Below the pieces are notes generated by a model. That model saw nothing but the letters and a program-made list of their open reading frames with translations, was not told the origin of the DNA and made no database searches. Positions 49,190 to 61,062 of a stretch of DNA of 64,000 nucleotides are shown here, piece by piece. A program made the position numbers and the translations under genes. The DNA lies in NCBI GenBank assembly GCA_013396655.1, contig WBMV01005981.1, positions 186,001-250,000 on the forward strand. Reading direction: 5' to 3'. Source of the DNA: Campylorhamphus procurvoides (Eukaryota > Chordata > Aves > Passeriformes > Dendrocolaptidae). How positions within the stretch are numbered: the first letter of the stretch is position 1; each line of letters starts with the position of its first letter.

Positions 49190-52100
49190 ACCAGACTGCA
49201 CTTAAAGACAGTTACTAATTAATTTGTCTGGCATACATGCCCAAGAGACACTGTTATGCACAGCTGCAGATGGCTGAAAAAAATAATTTCCAAATAATCA
49301 CAATCCAAATAATATAGGTAATTATCCATTTTGTAACAAGGTAAAAAGAAAAAATAGACAAGAAAAATGGGGATTCATCTTGCTTACATATAATCAAGCA
49401 AGCACTCAGACTAATCACTGGGCAATATAATTTTACCTCATCACATTCAGATGAACCCAACCATACCATCTTACATACCATGTCTTAATTTACAATATAG
49501 AGCCAGATGAAAAGTCCAACTTCTTCTCTTTTAAGCAACTAAATGAAGAAGTGAAGTTCTTCAGCATAGTGTTACATGCTTTGCATCCATTACAAACTTG
49601 GTTTTAAACTGTTGCTTTACTTACTTTCCTGAAATGTCTTTGCGGTTCATTTACAAATCTGCTTAAATATATGACTATCCATAAAGTTAGTGCAAGCCTG
49701 CTAGGAAAGTGGAACCAAGGTTGTTGATGCAATGAAAGTACTTAAGAACCATTGCATGAATTTGATTTTGGCTTGCTTCTTGTTTACTTTGTTTTCTAAC
49801 AAATACACTTTGGTTCTTTTTGTTTGTCTCATCATTTCTTAGCCTTGAAGATATAGGACTAATATTTTGATGATTTCTTCATTTGTCTGGGCAAAAATAA
49901 TACTCTAAAAGAGAATAACAAGAACTAAAAATGAACAAGAGTAGTTGGAAGAGTGAAGAGGCAAAGTGAAAAGCTAGATACAGAGAGATGTTGTCAAATG
50001 ACCAATGTCATTCCTGTACTGTTCTCAAAGTAAACCCCTTTCAGGACAGAGATCTTGGTGGCAGAAGGAAACCAGGGATCATAGTACACACAGGAGCAGA
50101 AAGTGTAAAAATCATAATTGCTTTCTGTTCCTTGAGTAGAGAAGCAAGACTGAACAAGGCTGAATGTTGGAAAGGATTAATGGTGGGAAGAAAAGATGTT
50201 GCAGACCTTTCTTTCTTAGTACTGTTGCAAAGCCAGCAAGTTGCTCTTGACATACACCTCTCTCAACAGGAGGCAAGAAGCTCCCACCTCCCAGGATGTG
50301 GGTCTATGAAAGGTCCTTGAGACAAGAAAAAATTAGCAAGCTATTTTTTCCTTCCCTACCACTCACAGTCAGAAAACTGTTTATTCCCTCAATCCCTATG
50401 TGCTCTCTTGTGTGCCCCTGCTTCTTATTTCAGCATCAGCTTCCAAGGCCAAGAGGTCATCTACTCCCTCCTTTTTCTTTCCTTTCACTGGCCTCCTGAT
50501 ACCCTGAAGATGGCCATTTTGCACACCAGTGCAGTTCGAAAATTGCAAGAAATTAAATTTCAATCTCTCACACAATGGCAGGTGCATCCTTTTCTACACT
50601 GCTGGTGGAAGAAGAATAGCAGCTGCCCCACCAGAACAATAAAACTACTCCCCAGCTCTCTGTGACTGGCTGACATGGAACAGCCATGCATAAATATAAC
50701 GCAGGCAGATCCCAGGGGTGACATTTCTCATCTCTTATCAGCTCTGCTGCACACACCAGAATTAGATAAGACACCTATAAGGATGAAAAAGCTACTATCA
50801 ATCTGTCTAAGCAGAAACAATAAGAATAATAAGAGCAATAGTAACAGTATCAATAGATGCATGGAAAATCTGTGGCTATATTATTTTAGTGTTGGTTTAA
50901 TTATTCCTTTCTAAAAGCTTCTTAAGCTAAAGGCAGCTAAAATAGCATATCTGAATCTTTATATTAACCTAACAGATTAATGTTCTTTTGTATGCCTGAA
51001 ACAAGCTCAAAATATTTTCTAATTATTTAAAAAAAAAGGAACATAAAAAATGAAATTAAATTTAGTCCTTTAAAGTAACCTCTTGAGCCCTTTTAAACAT
51101 CCACACCACAGTGCAGATACACATTCATATCTGGCCTGTTTCATCCCTAGTGTTTGCAAAGCAGTACTTTATGTAATCATGCTAGAATTATTTTGGGACT
51201 TATTAACTCTGGAATTGTCTGGTAGTCTGCCTGATTCCATATCCTTTCTCAGACAATGCTCTATGGCAGATGTTCCAGAGGAAAACACTAAATTCCCTAT
51301 AGTGTAGTCAACAATTGTGTAATACTACTGCTTGAGGGGAAATTTAAAACTTTTTCCAGCTGGTAATCAGCTCATATATTGAAGTATGAGGACAGATGAT
51401 TGTCATCCTACCCAGTGTGACTGTAAACGACATCTTTTATCTGAGGTTTCCTCTCTGAATCCTACTGGTTACTTTCTTTCAGTAATACCCTGTGACTGTG
51501 AGTTCCCAGGGCTAATTTCGTGTTTCATTTGGTTTTGTTCTTGTGGATCTAAATGACTAGTTTTCAGTTTCATCCATTTTTATTTTGTTTGTATTTCTGG
51601 TTTTTGTCACAAATACTGCAAAGTGTTGATTCTAGCTGTCCTTGACTGTCTTTATAACAAGAATCATTTAATATGCCTCTATGGCATCCATTTTTACCTC
51701 TTCTGTCCGCAAAATAAAAAGGTTGATTATTAAACCAATAGGTCTATTCAAAAGTCATGCAGTTCATTCTTTCCTCTCAAAACCACCAATAACACAGACA
51801 GGCCTAATCCAATATTTTACAACTGAAATGAAAGCGTTATATGAGGACACAGTAATAATAATAACAACACTAGATTGCTCTTTGTAACTACACCTGACCA
51901 TAGTCTTGCACAAGTTTCTCTAGAATACATTAGCAGTGATGACTGACAATTTTGCATGTCAGATAATCCCATTCGGAGGAGCAGCAGTGGCTGCATAAAC
52001 TAGTCATTGCAACATTTTCAGAATTGGTTTTATAAATGCAAGCATTATTGCAAAGTACACAGAGAAATATGCAGTCAATGAAGCATATTCATCTCACTTG

Positions 52101-52689
52101 AAACCCACTGGCAGCTGGAGGATCAGCCTCTCTTCACTGTGGTGCTCAGGGAATTATACCAGAGACTTTCCTTGCACATCTGTGTGAGACTGTGACTGCA
52201 GTATCTTAAACACAGAAGGGATGTTGGGAGGACTTCCAGTGAGTCTTTCCATGCCATAAATGTATAATTGTTGGTCTCAGATTTCCACATGTTGAAACCC
52301 GTTGACTGGAAGAGATATTTTGAATAGATACGTCTGTGGAAAAAAATATGTGCTTTGTGGACAAACTGTGGTGTTATTTGTCCAGTAAAAAGGAAGCTTT
52401 TTAAAGCTTGGTTATCCAAATTATTTCCTTTTGTTTAGGAGAGAGAAGAAAACAAAACAAACCAAAACAAATAAACAGGATATACTTATGGGTTTTTTTT
52501 CTTTTCTTATATGTGTTTGATGGGAAACCAGGAAGCACAAATTCTCCCTTTCAAAAGGAGAGAGGAAAAATCAGGTCAGCTCTGCACATCTTCTTGATGT
52601 ATTGGCCAAGGAAGTATGCATGAAGCTTTAAAAGTGGAAGGCATAATGAAGCACCATAGGGAATAGAAGTCACTGGGCTCCATGGATGC
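49190..52689. other. Unique sequence, no gene seen
   Basis: Several overlapping open frames (60-110 codons) cluster at 49.99-50.91 kb on both strands. None has a domain or convincing exon borders. No repeat family is recognised. Confidence 0.5.
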
Positions 52690-52830
52690 TTCCTTTTAGA
52701 ATGATACCAAGGGGGTTAATGGTGATAAAAACCTGGCATCTGTTACAGAAAACACAATGAGCATTGTTGTCATTGAGAGAATGGCTCTGTTTTTCCTGGC
52801 ATGACTTACTGTTTGGAAGCTGGTTTATTT
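52690..52830. promoter_or_regulatory. Candidate conserved non-coding element with inverted SOX-like pair
   Basis: ACAATGAGCATTGT (52754-52767) is two inverted SOX-type hexamers with a 2-bp spacer, followed 3 bases later by another CATTGA. Flanking DNA is non-repetitive (GGGGTTAATGGTGATAAAAA at about 52711). The call rests on motifs alone. Confidence 0.2.
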
Positions 52831-54040
52831 TAGAAAAGAAAAAAAAAACTCACTTTCCAAATTTAAAAATAAAGGGCTATGGCAGAATCACATTCTCCAC
52901 TGTATTTCTAAGTAGTATTATTTGTTCATTGTTCTGACAACATTATTTACATACCTTAAATACAATCACTGCTGAAATGCGCAGCAAAATGTACGGGGTT
53001 TGACATAGGCACTCACTACTTCATTGAATGTGCATAAGCTCAGAAATACAAGCTAAGTCTTCCCAAAGGCTGGCTGCAGGCACACAGCACTAGTCCTGCT
53101 GGGCTTTCACCTTTGCCTAGAGACCTTGCCATCCTCATGCAAGATTCAGAGCACTCAGATTAAAAGCCTCTTCAGACTGTCCCTAGACAAGCTTTTTTTT
53201 TTCCCATTGGAGATTAGTCCCTAACTAAAGTTCATCTTTGTAGAATGTCCTTCCAAAGCATACCAAGTATTCACATGGGAAATGGAATCAATCTCTACTC
53301 TCTTCACTAACTTGCCATTTTTATGTGACTTTTTTCTTCAAAGATGAAGAGATTTTTTTGCATCTTCTAGTCCATATACATTAACAAGATATAAAACTTA
53401 TCCTTCTGGTATGACATAGCATCTCAGTTTGCTTCCAACTGGACTCTACACTCAATGGTTTTTGTACCAGAGGCAGTGGAAGCAGACAGCAGGTTTTTAA
53501 TTTTTCCTGTTAATTGGCTTGTCCCTGTTCTGTTGCTCTCTGCTATTTGTTGTGCATTAGCAATAAGGAGAAAAGGTAAAAACAAAGAGTTCTTAAACCT
53601 TGGTTTTGATGTCACTGATTCTTCTGCTACGAAACTTCAGACCTAATGAAGAAAATAAATTCTTTAAGTGCAGAGCAGAAAATATAGTAAATGTCCCCAG
53701 GCTCATCACTTGCCTCAGAGCAATGTAAAAGATCCTGCTATGACCACAGTTTGTAATGAAAACATTGTTTTCTTTCTTACGTCAGGCAATGTTGCCAGTC
53801 TGGCCCAACTGCTGAAAGCCTAAACTATTCATAAAATGCTACAAACTGCACCCTGTAAGTTTGGTCAATAACCAAACACATATTAACCAGTGCAGTCCAT
53901 GCTCTTTTTAATTCCTGGGAGGTGACGAAGGAACACAGGTGGCAAGAGAGATTATGGTAAGATTCAGGGCACTGGATTGCCTCTGCTGCCAATCCTTGGT
54001 GCCACAGCAAGACAGGTCTTGATGCAGCAAAGAACTGCTA
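52831..54040. other. Unique sequence, no gene seen
   Basis: Short open frames on opposite strands at 53424-53646 overlap and lack domains. No repeat family is recognised. Confidence 0.5.
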
Positions 54041-54300
54041 GATAGAATCATAGAAGCGTGGAATTGCTAAGGTTGGAAAAGACCTCTAAGGTCATCAAAC
54101 CCAACTGTTTACCCAGCACCACTATGTCATCACTCATCAATATCCCCAAATGCCACATCCACACTTTTTTTTTGAACGCTTCATCATGTACAACCTCTCT
54201 AGCCATAGCCAAGACATGCCCATGCCTCTGGTAAATCTGTGTCTGATTCAGTCAATTCCACAGCTCAAACTGCTTTTCAGAAAGATGAAAACCTTTCCAT
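54041..54300 (-). mobile_element. CR1 LINE 3' end fragment
   Basis: In plus orientation it begins with the CR1 tail ATAGAATCATAGAAGCGTGG, then AAGGTTGGAAAAGACCTCTA AGGTCATC, CCCAACTGTTTACCCAGCAC and the CCAAATGCCACATCCACAC block, so the element lies on the minus strand. The last 100 bases are more diverged but keep a CTTTTCAG..GAAAACCTTTCC remnant of the next conserved block. It is a 3' UTR plus the end of ORF2 of a different CR1 subfamily from the copy at 2.0-3.1 kb. No coding capacity remains. Confidence 0.9.
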
Positions 54301-57300
54301 GATTTGTTGAAGCCTTCATCAAATGGCTTATCTAGCTTCCATATTGCTTCATTGAGAAGCAATACATTGGGCTTGATGGGTAAGTGGAGAAAAGTTTGTT
54401 GCATCTCTTTACAACTGAAAAATGCACTTTTTATTTTCCATACAATTCAAACTGAAATTTCAATTAAGCAAATTATAGGAAAAAAAGAACAAAAAGTGCA
54501 TTGAGAAAACTGATTTAAAACCAAACCAAACCAAAAACCCCAAAGATGCCCCAAATATCATTTTAGATTTCCTACAATGACTAATTGTACAAAAGGCACA
54601 CAGCCTACTTCAGACTGGTCCAGTTATTCAAAAATAACTTTAAAGCCAGAAAGCTCAGAGTTATGATTAAACATTAGTGAAATTTGAAATATCATCTGCT
54701 TTATTCATTTCTGAATATTCAGAATGCATAAATAACCCTGCTAACCTCAACCCTCTATGGTTTCAATAGCATGGAAGAGTGCCACAGGAAACACACCTCA
54801 GTTGTTTAGCTGAACAGTGAATATATGTCTAAATGTGCTTTAAACAGTTTGGATTCATTTGAGGATTGTCATCTCTGGTCACTCTAACTTGCCTCTGGAA
54901 ACCTAGAGTTTATTCCCTCCTCCTTCGTGCATCCCATAACCTCTGCCAGAAAAACCAACCCTCACTTTAGTAGTAGCAGAGAACTGTCAGAAAATCTTAA
55001 ACTGCAGAATTCATTAGTTTCACAGTATTGCATAGGGGATCACAGAGCCTTTGCATGTAAGCTGTGTGGTGTTACAAGCACAATAGAGAAAGATATTGGC
55101 ATCAAAAATACAATAGCCTGAAGTACGCTGTCAACTAAGGAAAGAAGCTCTACTAGCCAAGATGCAGCAGCCCATTACCCAACATGAGTCATGAGAAGCT
55201 GGTATCAGCCTCTCACACTATGCCACTTCAAACATATCCGTTTCTCACAGGGAGCATTTTGAATGAGACCATTTTGGCAAAGGTATCCTCACATGAGCAT
55301 TTGCAGATGTATTTCAAGCCAGTCCCTGCCACCTGATCACAGTAAGTAATGTGGAGCAGTGGCTTGCTCCCAGCAGCAGGTTTCCAAAGCTACTGCAACA
55401 TGGTGGAGTTCTCTAGAAAGGTAATCCCCAATCAATAATCCACAGTCAAAACATTTACTGCATCCTTAGTGTAAAGGATCCTTAGCGTAAGGCACTGCCA
55501 GTCCGCTTATTCTAAGAAGTCAGCCAAGCAACTTAGATAGGTTCAAGGTGTCAGAGGACTGTAAACTTTCCCAAGGATATTTGCTAGTCAAACATCTTTT
55601 TTGGTTTTTTTTTCCAAAAACTAATAAAACAGGCCATCATAAACATAATAGCAAAAGTCAGGGAATTTTTTTGAATTAAACTACTATATTTCTCTGAATG
55701 AGGTAACTGATTTCATCTAACTGCAGCATTGATCAGTCTAACTGTCTATGACAGGATGATGAACAATAAACTAGGCAACATTGCATAATGAGGATTTGAA
55801 CCTTCACTGTTACTGCATTCCACATCCATGCATAAATGCAAACAGCAATACATGTTCATGTGCAGCAATAAGCTTTTAGTGACAAAGTTATCTTTTTTTT
55901 AACCTGTGAAAACTTTGAGATGGAAAGAGAATGCAGATAGGCCATTTTCTGCTGAATGAAATGGACACAGAGACACATAAAAGTCCCTTATGTTTGAATA
56001 TACTTTTAAATAAAGAATTCATATTTTTCTTTCTATAATTCTCAGTACTACTTCTTATGTTTACTTTAAGACTAACTGAGTGTCGAGGTCATAAACCCCT
56101 CAGAAAAGTCAGTCAGTGCACAATCTGAAATTAAATAAAAAGAGCCATTAAAAATTTATCCTCTTCCACTCCTGCTTTCCAACAGAAAAAAAATTGCAGC
56201 CACAGACTGCACTGCTGGGAATCCTCCAAACTGGGTTACTTTTTAGCTCCACTTTAAGCTGCAAACAATCCTGACTAGCATTCCCTTGTTTGGGAGGGAA
56301 AAAAAGTTTCAAATAAATGTTCACTGAAAGGGAGTCACAGGCATTTTGTCGATGAGAATCCTACCTTTCTGAGTTGAACCACCAGCAGTACACATCAGCA
56401 GCACTCTTACAAATATTTTAAAAATTATTCCTGTATTATCATTAAGAGAATCAAAAATGGTTATAGAGGGGACGTTTCTGTCTTCCATGTGAGTTCAACC
56501 TTATGGTGGTTTGCAATACCCTTACATAGGGACAGGATAAAATCAATGCACAACATGTGTCTAAGCCCAGGGCCTTGAGCCTTCACCTGCCAACCACATA
56601 CAAAGACACCAGTGACTACAGGGCAGCACAAGCAGAGGCTCCAACACTGCCCAACGCTTTCTCAAAGATTATTCTTGCAAGAGTCTGATTTTGTTTCTGC
56701 TAACCCTCTGTCAGCATAAGGAAAGATTATTGTTACCTATGGATCATTACACGTGGGTTTCTCTTCGTGTGAATGTTTATACTCCACCAGAGAAAAGACA
56801 CCAAACTGCCTCCTTCTCTGGCAGCATCAAGTGCACTGGGTCTGCCAAACCAAAAACATTCTTCTTGGTTATGGGAATGTGCATTATCAAATAGACACCA
56901 AACACTCTCCTGGTCTGTAAGCAACCTTTCATATGGAAACACAATACAGCTTGAAGCCGTACTGACATTCTTATAATGGTTCCTACACACTGGGAAGCCC
57001 CTTCTTTGAACATAGCCTCCCTGATGTGCTGACATTAAATTTTGCCTCTGGTGAGATAACATGGAGGGAATTGTTTAGAAGTGTTTTGTCTGTCTTTTTG
57101 ATGCTCTTTTTCTTTCTCTCTCTTTTTATTTTCATGTCGTTTGTTTACTCTTGAGGAAGGATTTGTGTGATTGTAAATGATTGAAGTACCATTTTCTCAG
57201 TCTTACCCCGATCACTTCTTTGTGCAGTGTGCCATCCTTTCTTCCTGTGACTCTTCCCTTTGTGACAAAAGCACTGCTAATTGCATAAGTTAGCTTCAAA

Positions 57301-57963
57301 TCCAGGATCAAAGGTTTACTGTTCAGATTTCCTGCTCTTCAAGCATTTTATTTTCTTTCTCTAATAATGAGAAATTTGCAAAACTACTCATTACAGGATT
57401 GAATAGATTTTTTCTTCCGTAAGTTGAGGAAAAAAGGCTAACAAGGGAAGGGGAATATTTTTAGTTGACTTTATTCAGTGTTTTGGGAGGTTGGTATATT
57501 TTATTGTATCATTGAAATTACAGAGTGATGGTTTTCAAGAGTGTTTACAGACACCTACAGCTAGAAGCTCCACTGCTAAGAAAGGAAAGGCTGCCATTGT
57601 GTCACTTCTACCATTCACAAGAGCGATAAAACTGAATCAGCTGTAGGCACCTAGTCTGTTTATACACATTTACTAGGTTAAATGAAAAGACATGTTGTGT
57701 TCCTTGTCTATCAAAAATCTGTACATGCATTCAGAGTGGACAGCTGGCATTTTGAAAAGCTGTTCTGGGTTTTTCAGTAAAAAACTATATACTTAACTGG
57801 CATGAGAGACCTCCATTTCAAATATTGAAAAGACAGAGCTTGTGAGAGTGCTTTGTTCCTCAGGGCAGCAAGGACTTGCGAGGTCCACGTGCACTTCTCA
57901 ATCAAGTTCAGCCCTATTTTCTTAGCTTTTATCAGAATATATAAGAAAGAAAAGGAAAGAAGG
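54301..57963. other. Unique sequence with one small tandem duplication
   Basis: ATCCTTAGTGTAAAGG and ATCCTTAGCGTAAGGC lie in tandem at 55462-55493. Open frames of 67-109 codons at 56.69-57.06 kb overlap on both strands and have no domains. No mobile element or exon is recognised. Confidence 0.5.
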
Positions 57964-58001
57964 AAGGGAAGGGAAGGGAAGGGAAGGGAAGGGAAGGGAG
58001 G
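57964..58001. repeat. (GGGAA)n pentanucleotide microsatellite
   Basis: Six exact GGGAA units (57966-57995), followed by GGGAG and preceded by an irregular purine run from about 57943. The plus strand is all purine, so it could form triplex or non-B structures. It is likely polymorphic. Confidence 0.93.
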
Positions 58002-58162
58002 AATGAAGTGGGCACGAGGAGCAGAGCAGATATATTTTTGTCTTTAAAACTGAGTTTACTCCTCTTGTTCCTTTGTAAACAAATTTCATCTTTGATTCAG
58101 TTTTGGCAGTAAAATTTAGCCAATTGATTACAATTTGAACAACAGTTTAACATTATAACTTG

Positions 58163-58200
58163 AGTATAAAAGGTTTTAACCTTTTATACTAGGTTAAAAC
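58163..58200. repeat. Near-perfect palindrome with a third complementary arm
   Basis: AGTATAAAAGGTT (58163-58175) and AACCTTTTATACT (58178-58190) are exact reverse complements separated by TT. In addition AGGTTAAAAC (58191-58200) is the exact complement of GTTTTAACCT (58173-58182), inside the palindrome. Two mutually exclusive hairpins are therefore possible. No function is known to me. Confidence 0.93.
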
Positions 58201-59832
58201 AATCCCAGGTGTATTACTCCTGAAATAAACAGTTATGCTGAGAGTCAGTTAGCTCTGAGTGAAAGCTGTGTGCATGAAAGTGGATACTACTAATGCTGTA
58301 CTTAAAACTTTCAGCCAAGGTAAAGAACTTAATGACTTACGGGTGGCAAAGATGAAGCTAGATAAAAGCATAACTTTTCACAGCATTGTACTGGAGTTAT
58401 TTCTCTTATGTACAACCACTCAGAGCTTTCCTTTCCCTTAGAAGTAGCCAATCAAAAGAGTACAAAAATGGCAGATGACTAAGGCATCCTTAACACCAAC
58501 CAGCATACCATGTACTTGGTGTCTGCATAAGCTAATTAAAATAGAAGCTGGAAGAATAAGCAGCAGATCCATTACGTGGTTTGCTTTTATGTAAGTTGGA
58601 TTTATTTGTGTTCAAGCTTACAGACAAACAGTTCGTGATGCAAGAAGCTGCCTGTATGTTCACTCTGTTTATGTGATATTTCTTTTCTTGAAAGCTTCCC
58701 AAGATTAAAAAAAATGCCCTTCATTTTATCATTAGCTACATTTTATCATCAAAGACAATGGGAGCGCAGGATTATGATTTACTCACCCACACACTGAAGA
58801 AAATTGTGTCATTCCTGCACCTTGGTTGGCTGAAGACTGCAAGGGGTAGATATATTTTTTTCTCCTTCCCTTTTTTTCTTTTTTTTTAGGAAACTTGAAC
58901 ACCCTCTTTCCTTGGTTTTCCCACTTGTCCATCTAAAATCTCTAATGGGGTTTTATTAAAGGTGCTTGTCATCCTCCTAGACCCTGGGAATGATTTTTTA
59001 TTATTATTTATGTTGTCATGCAGATTTAAGAAAAAAAAAAAAAGAAAGAAAAAGGAGAAAAACCCATCTTTTTCTGGTTTTGCTTTTTGTGTCAGTGAGG
59101 AAAAAAGATATTGAACAAACACATGACCTTAAAGTAATAAAATATCAAGCTAATTTTTTCCTACTTTGGTCACACACAGCTAAGAAGCATTTAAAGTGAC
59201 GCAAATTATAAAAAGGTTTAAAATACAGACCACAGCTTCCTCTGCCAGTCTTCCAGCAGAGAATTACTCATCCCCCTCAACCACCACTTTCAAGTTCTAT
59301 AGATTAATGTAACCATTCCTATTGTTTGTTTTTTTCTCGAAGGCATGAAGACAAACCATGCATGAATCAATACATGAATGAATCAGCCTCTGTTCCAGCT
59401 TACTGATGTTCCAGCGTACTCATCATTTATATCTTTGCATAATTTACAGAAATGGAAACTGTAGCTGGGCTTTGCATTCAGATCAGTGTGGCTTGTTTAC
59501 ACAGTACAATAAGGTTCCATGTTCCAAAAAAAATCCTGTTTGTAGGCATTGCTCAAGCAGGATGAAAACACTGAAGGCTTTGTGCTAAAAAGACACAATT
59601 AAGTACCTAGGTATCCTAGCAATTTAAGGCAAAGCTTGGTAGCATCACAAGTCTTTTGGCTTTGCCACATGGTCTGACTTAATTCAAAGGGAGTTTTGCC
59701 TCCCTTGGTAAAATATGTTTTGGCCACAAATTCCGTAAGCTGAAATACTAGCCACTATCAGAGAGTCAGATTCACCTCAGTGAACTGAAGTTGCTTAAAA
59801 ATTTAGCATGCATTCTAAATTACTTCTACCAG
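58201..59832. other. Unique sequence with poly-pyrimidine and poly-purine tracts
   Basis: A T/C-rich tract lies at 58854-58888 and an A/G-rich tract at 59029-59060. Short open frames without domains are present, and no mobile element is recognised before 59833. Confidence 0.5.
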
Positions 59833-60021
59833 GTTTGGGCAGCCTCACCTTGAATATTTTATGCAGTTTTGGTCACTGCAAAAGATATAAAACCATTAGA
59901 GAGTGTCCAAAGAAGGTCAGTAAAGATGGTGAAAGGCCTGGAGGAGAAGCCATGTGAGGAGCAGCTGAGGTCATTTGTGTGTTCAGTCTGGAGAAGAGGA
60001 GACTCAGGGGAGAACTCATTG
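59833..60021 (+). mobile_element. CR1 LINE, outer copy, left part
   Basis: Plus-strand CR1 ORF2 sequence encodes a broken PHLEYFMQFWS motif, then blocks equivalent to [19 protein letters not shown] and EEQLRSF. It reaches GGAGAAGAGGAGACTCAGGG GAGAACTCATTG and stops abruptly at 60021, where an antisense CR1 begins. It continues at 60751. Stops and frameshifts are frequent. Confidence 0.9.
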
Positions 60022-60750
60022 TAGAATCACAGAATAATGAAATCACAGAACATGCCAAGTTGGAAGAGATCCAAAAGAATCATCGAGTCCAACTCCTAGA
60101 CCTGCACACAACCATCCCCAAGAGTCAGACCGTGTGCCTCAGAGTGTCATCCAAATGCTTCTTGAACTCTGTCAGGCTTGGTGCTGGGACCACTTCCCCG
60201 GGGAGCCTGTTCCAGTGCCCAGTCATCCTCTGCACGAAGAACCTTTTCATAATATCCAACTCAAACCTCCCCTGACACAACTTCAGGCCATTCCATTGGG
60301 TTCTGTCTCTGGTCACCACAGAGAAGAGATCAGTGCCTGCCCCTCCTCTTCCTCTCACAAGGAAGTTGTTACTGCAATGAGGTCTCCCCTCAGTCTCCTT
60401 TTCTCCAGCCTGAACAGATCAAGTGCCCTCAGCTGCTCCTCATACAGCTTCCCCTCAAGGCCCTTCACCATCTTTATTGCCCTCCTTTGGACACTCTCTA
60501 ATGGCTTAATATTTTTTTATATTGTGGTGCCCCCAGCATCTCATTCCCAAGTCTGTACAAACATCCAGGATTGCCCCATCCCATGTGCAGAATCCAGAAC
60601 TTTCCCTTGTTGAACTTCACATGGTTGGTGATTGCCCAGTCCCCTGATCTGTCAAGATTCCTCTGCAGGGCCTCCGTGCCCCTGAGAGAGTCAGCAGCTC
60701 CTCCCAGTTTTGTGTCATCTCCAAACTTGCTTAGTGTCCCTTCCAGTCCT
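60022..60750 (-). mobile_element. CR1 LINE inserted antisense within another CR1
   Basis: The left edge has the CR1 3' tail in reverse (TAGAATCACAGAATAATGAA ATC). Reading the minus strand from 60750, the element encodes GLEGTLSKFGDDTKLGGAAD, NHVKFNKGKFWILHMGWGNP and, after an internal deletion near 60500, [10 protein letters not shown] and the [12 protein letters not shown] region. It ends with SVVTRDRTQWNGLKLCQGRF, GHWNRLPGEVV and PSLTEFKKHLDDTLRHTV plus a 3' UTR. Both flanks are one other CR1 in the opposite orientation. It is better preserved than its host copy, consistent with being younger. Confidence 0.9.
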
Positions 60751-61062
60751 GCAGGCACTGATCTCTTCTCTGTGGTGAGCAGTCATAGGACACAAGGGAA
60801 TGGCCTGAAGTTGTGTCAGCGGAGATTTAGGTTAGATACTAGAAAAAGGTCAGATCCTAGATAGATCCTAGAAAGAGGGCGATTGGGCACTGGAACAGGC
60901 TCCCCAGGCAAGTGGTCACAGGACCAAGCCTGACAGAGTTCAAGAAGCATTTGGACAATACTCTCAGGCACATGGTGTGACTTGGGGGTGGTCCTGTGCA
61001 GGGCTAAGGATTGAACTTGATGATCCTTGTGAGTCCCTTTCAACTCAGTATATTCTGTGACA
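60751..61062 (+). mobile_element. CR1 LINE, outer copy, right part
   Basis: The plus-strand CR1 resumes with GCAGGCACTGATCTCTTCTC (GTDLFSVV), then NGLKLCQRRFRLDTRKR, the HWNRLP-type block (GGGCACTGGAACAGGCTCCC), the TEFKKHLDN-type block, a stop, and the 3' UTR with CTTGATGATCCTTGTGAGTC, ending near 61062 at ATATTCTGTGA. A small duplication (AGATCCTAGATAGATCCTAG) lies at about 60851-60872. Confidence 0.9.

Noticed and set aside
49988..50914. Cluster of overlapping open frames suggesting a gene
   Set aside because: Frames on both strands, none with a domain or paired splice signals; likely chance in a less AT-rich patch.
60134..60864. 159- and 97-codon plus-strand frames
   Set aside because: They are antisense translations of the nested minus-strand CR1, the second running into the outer CR1.
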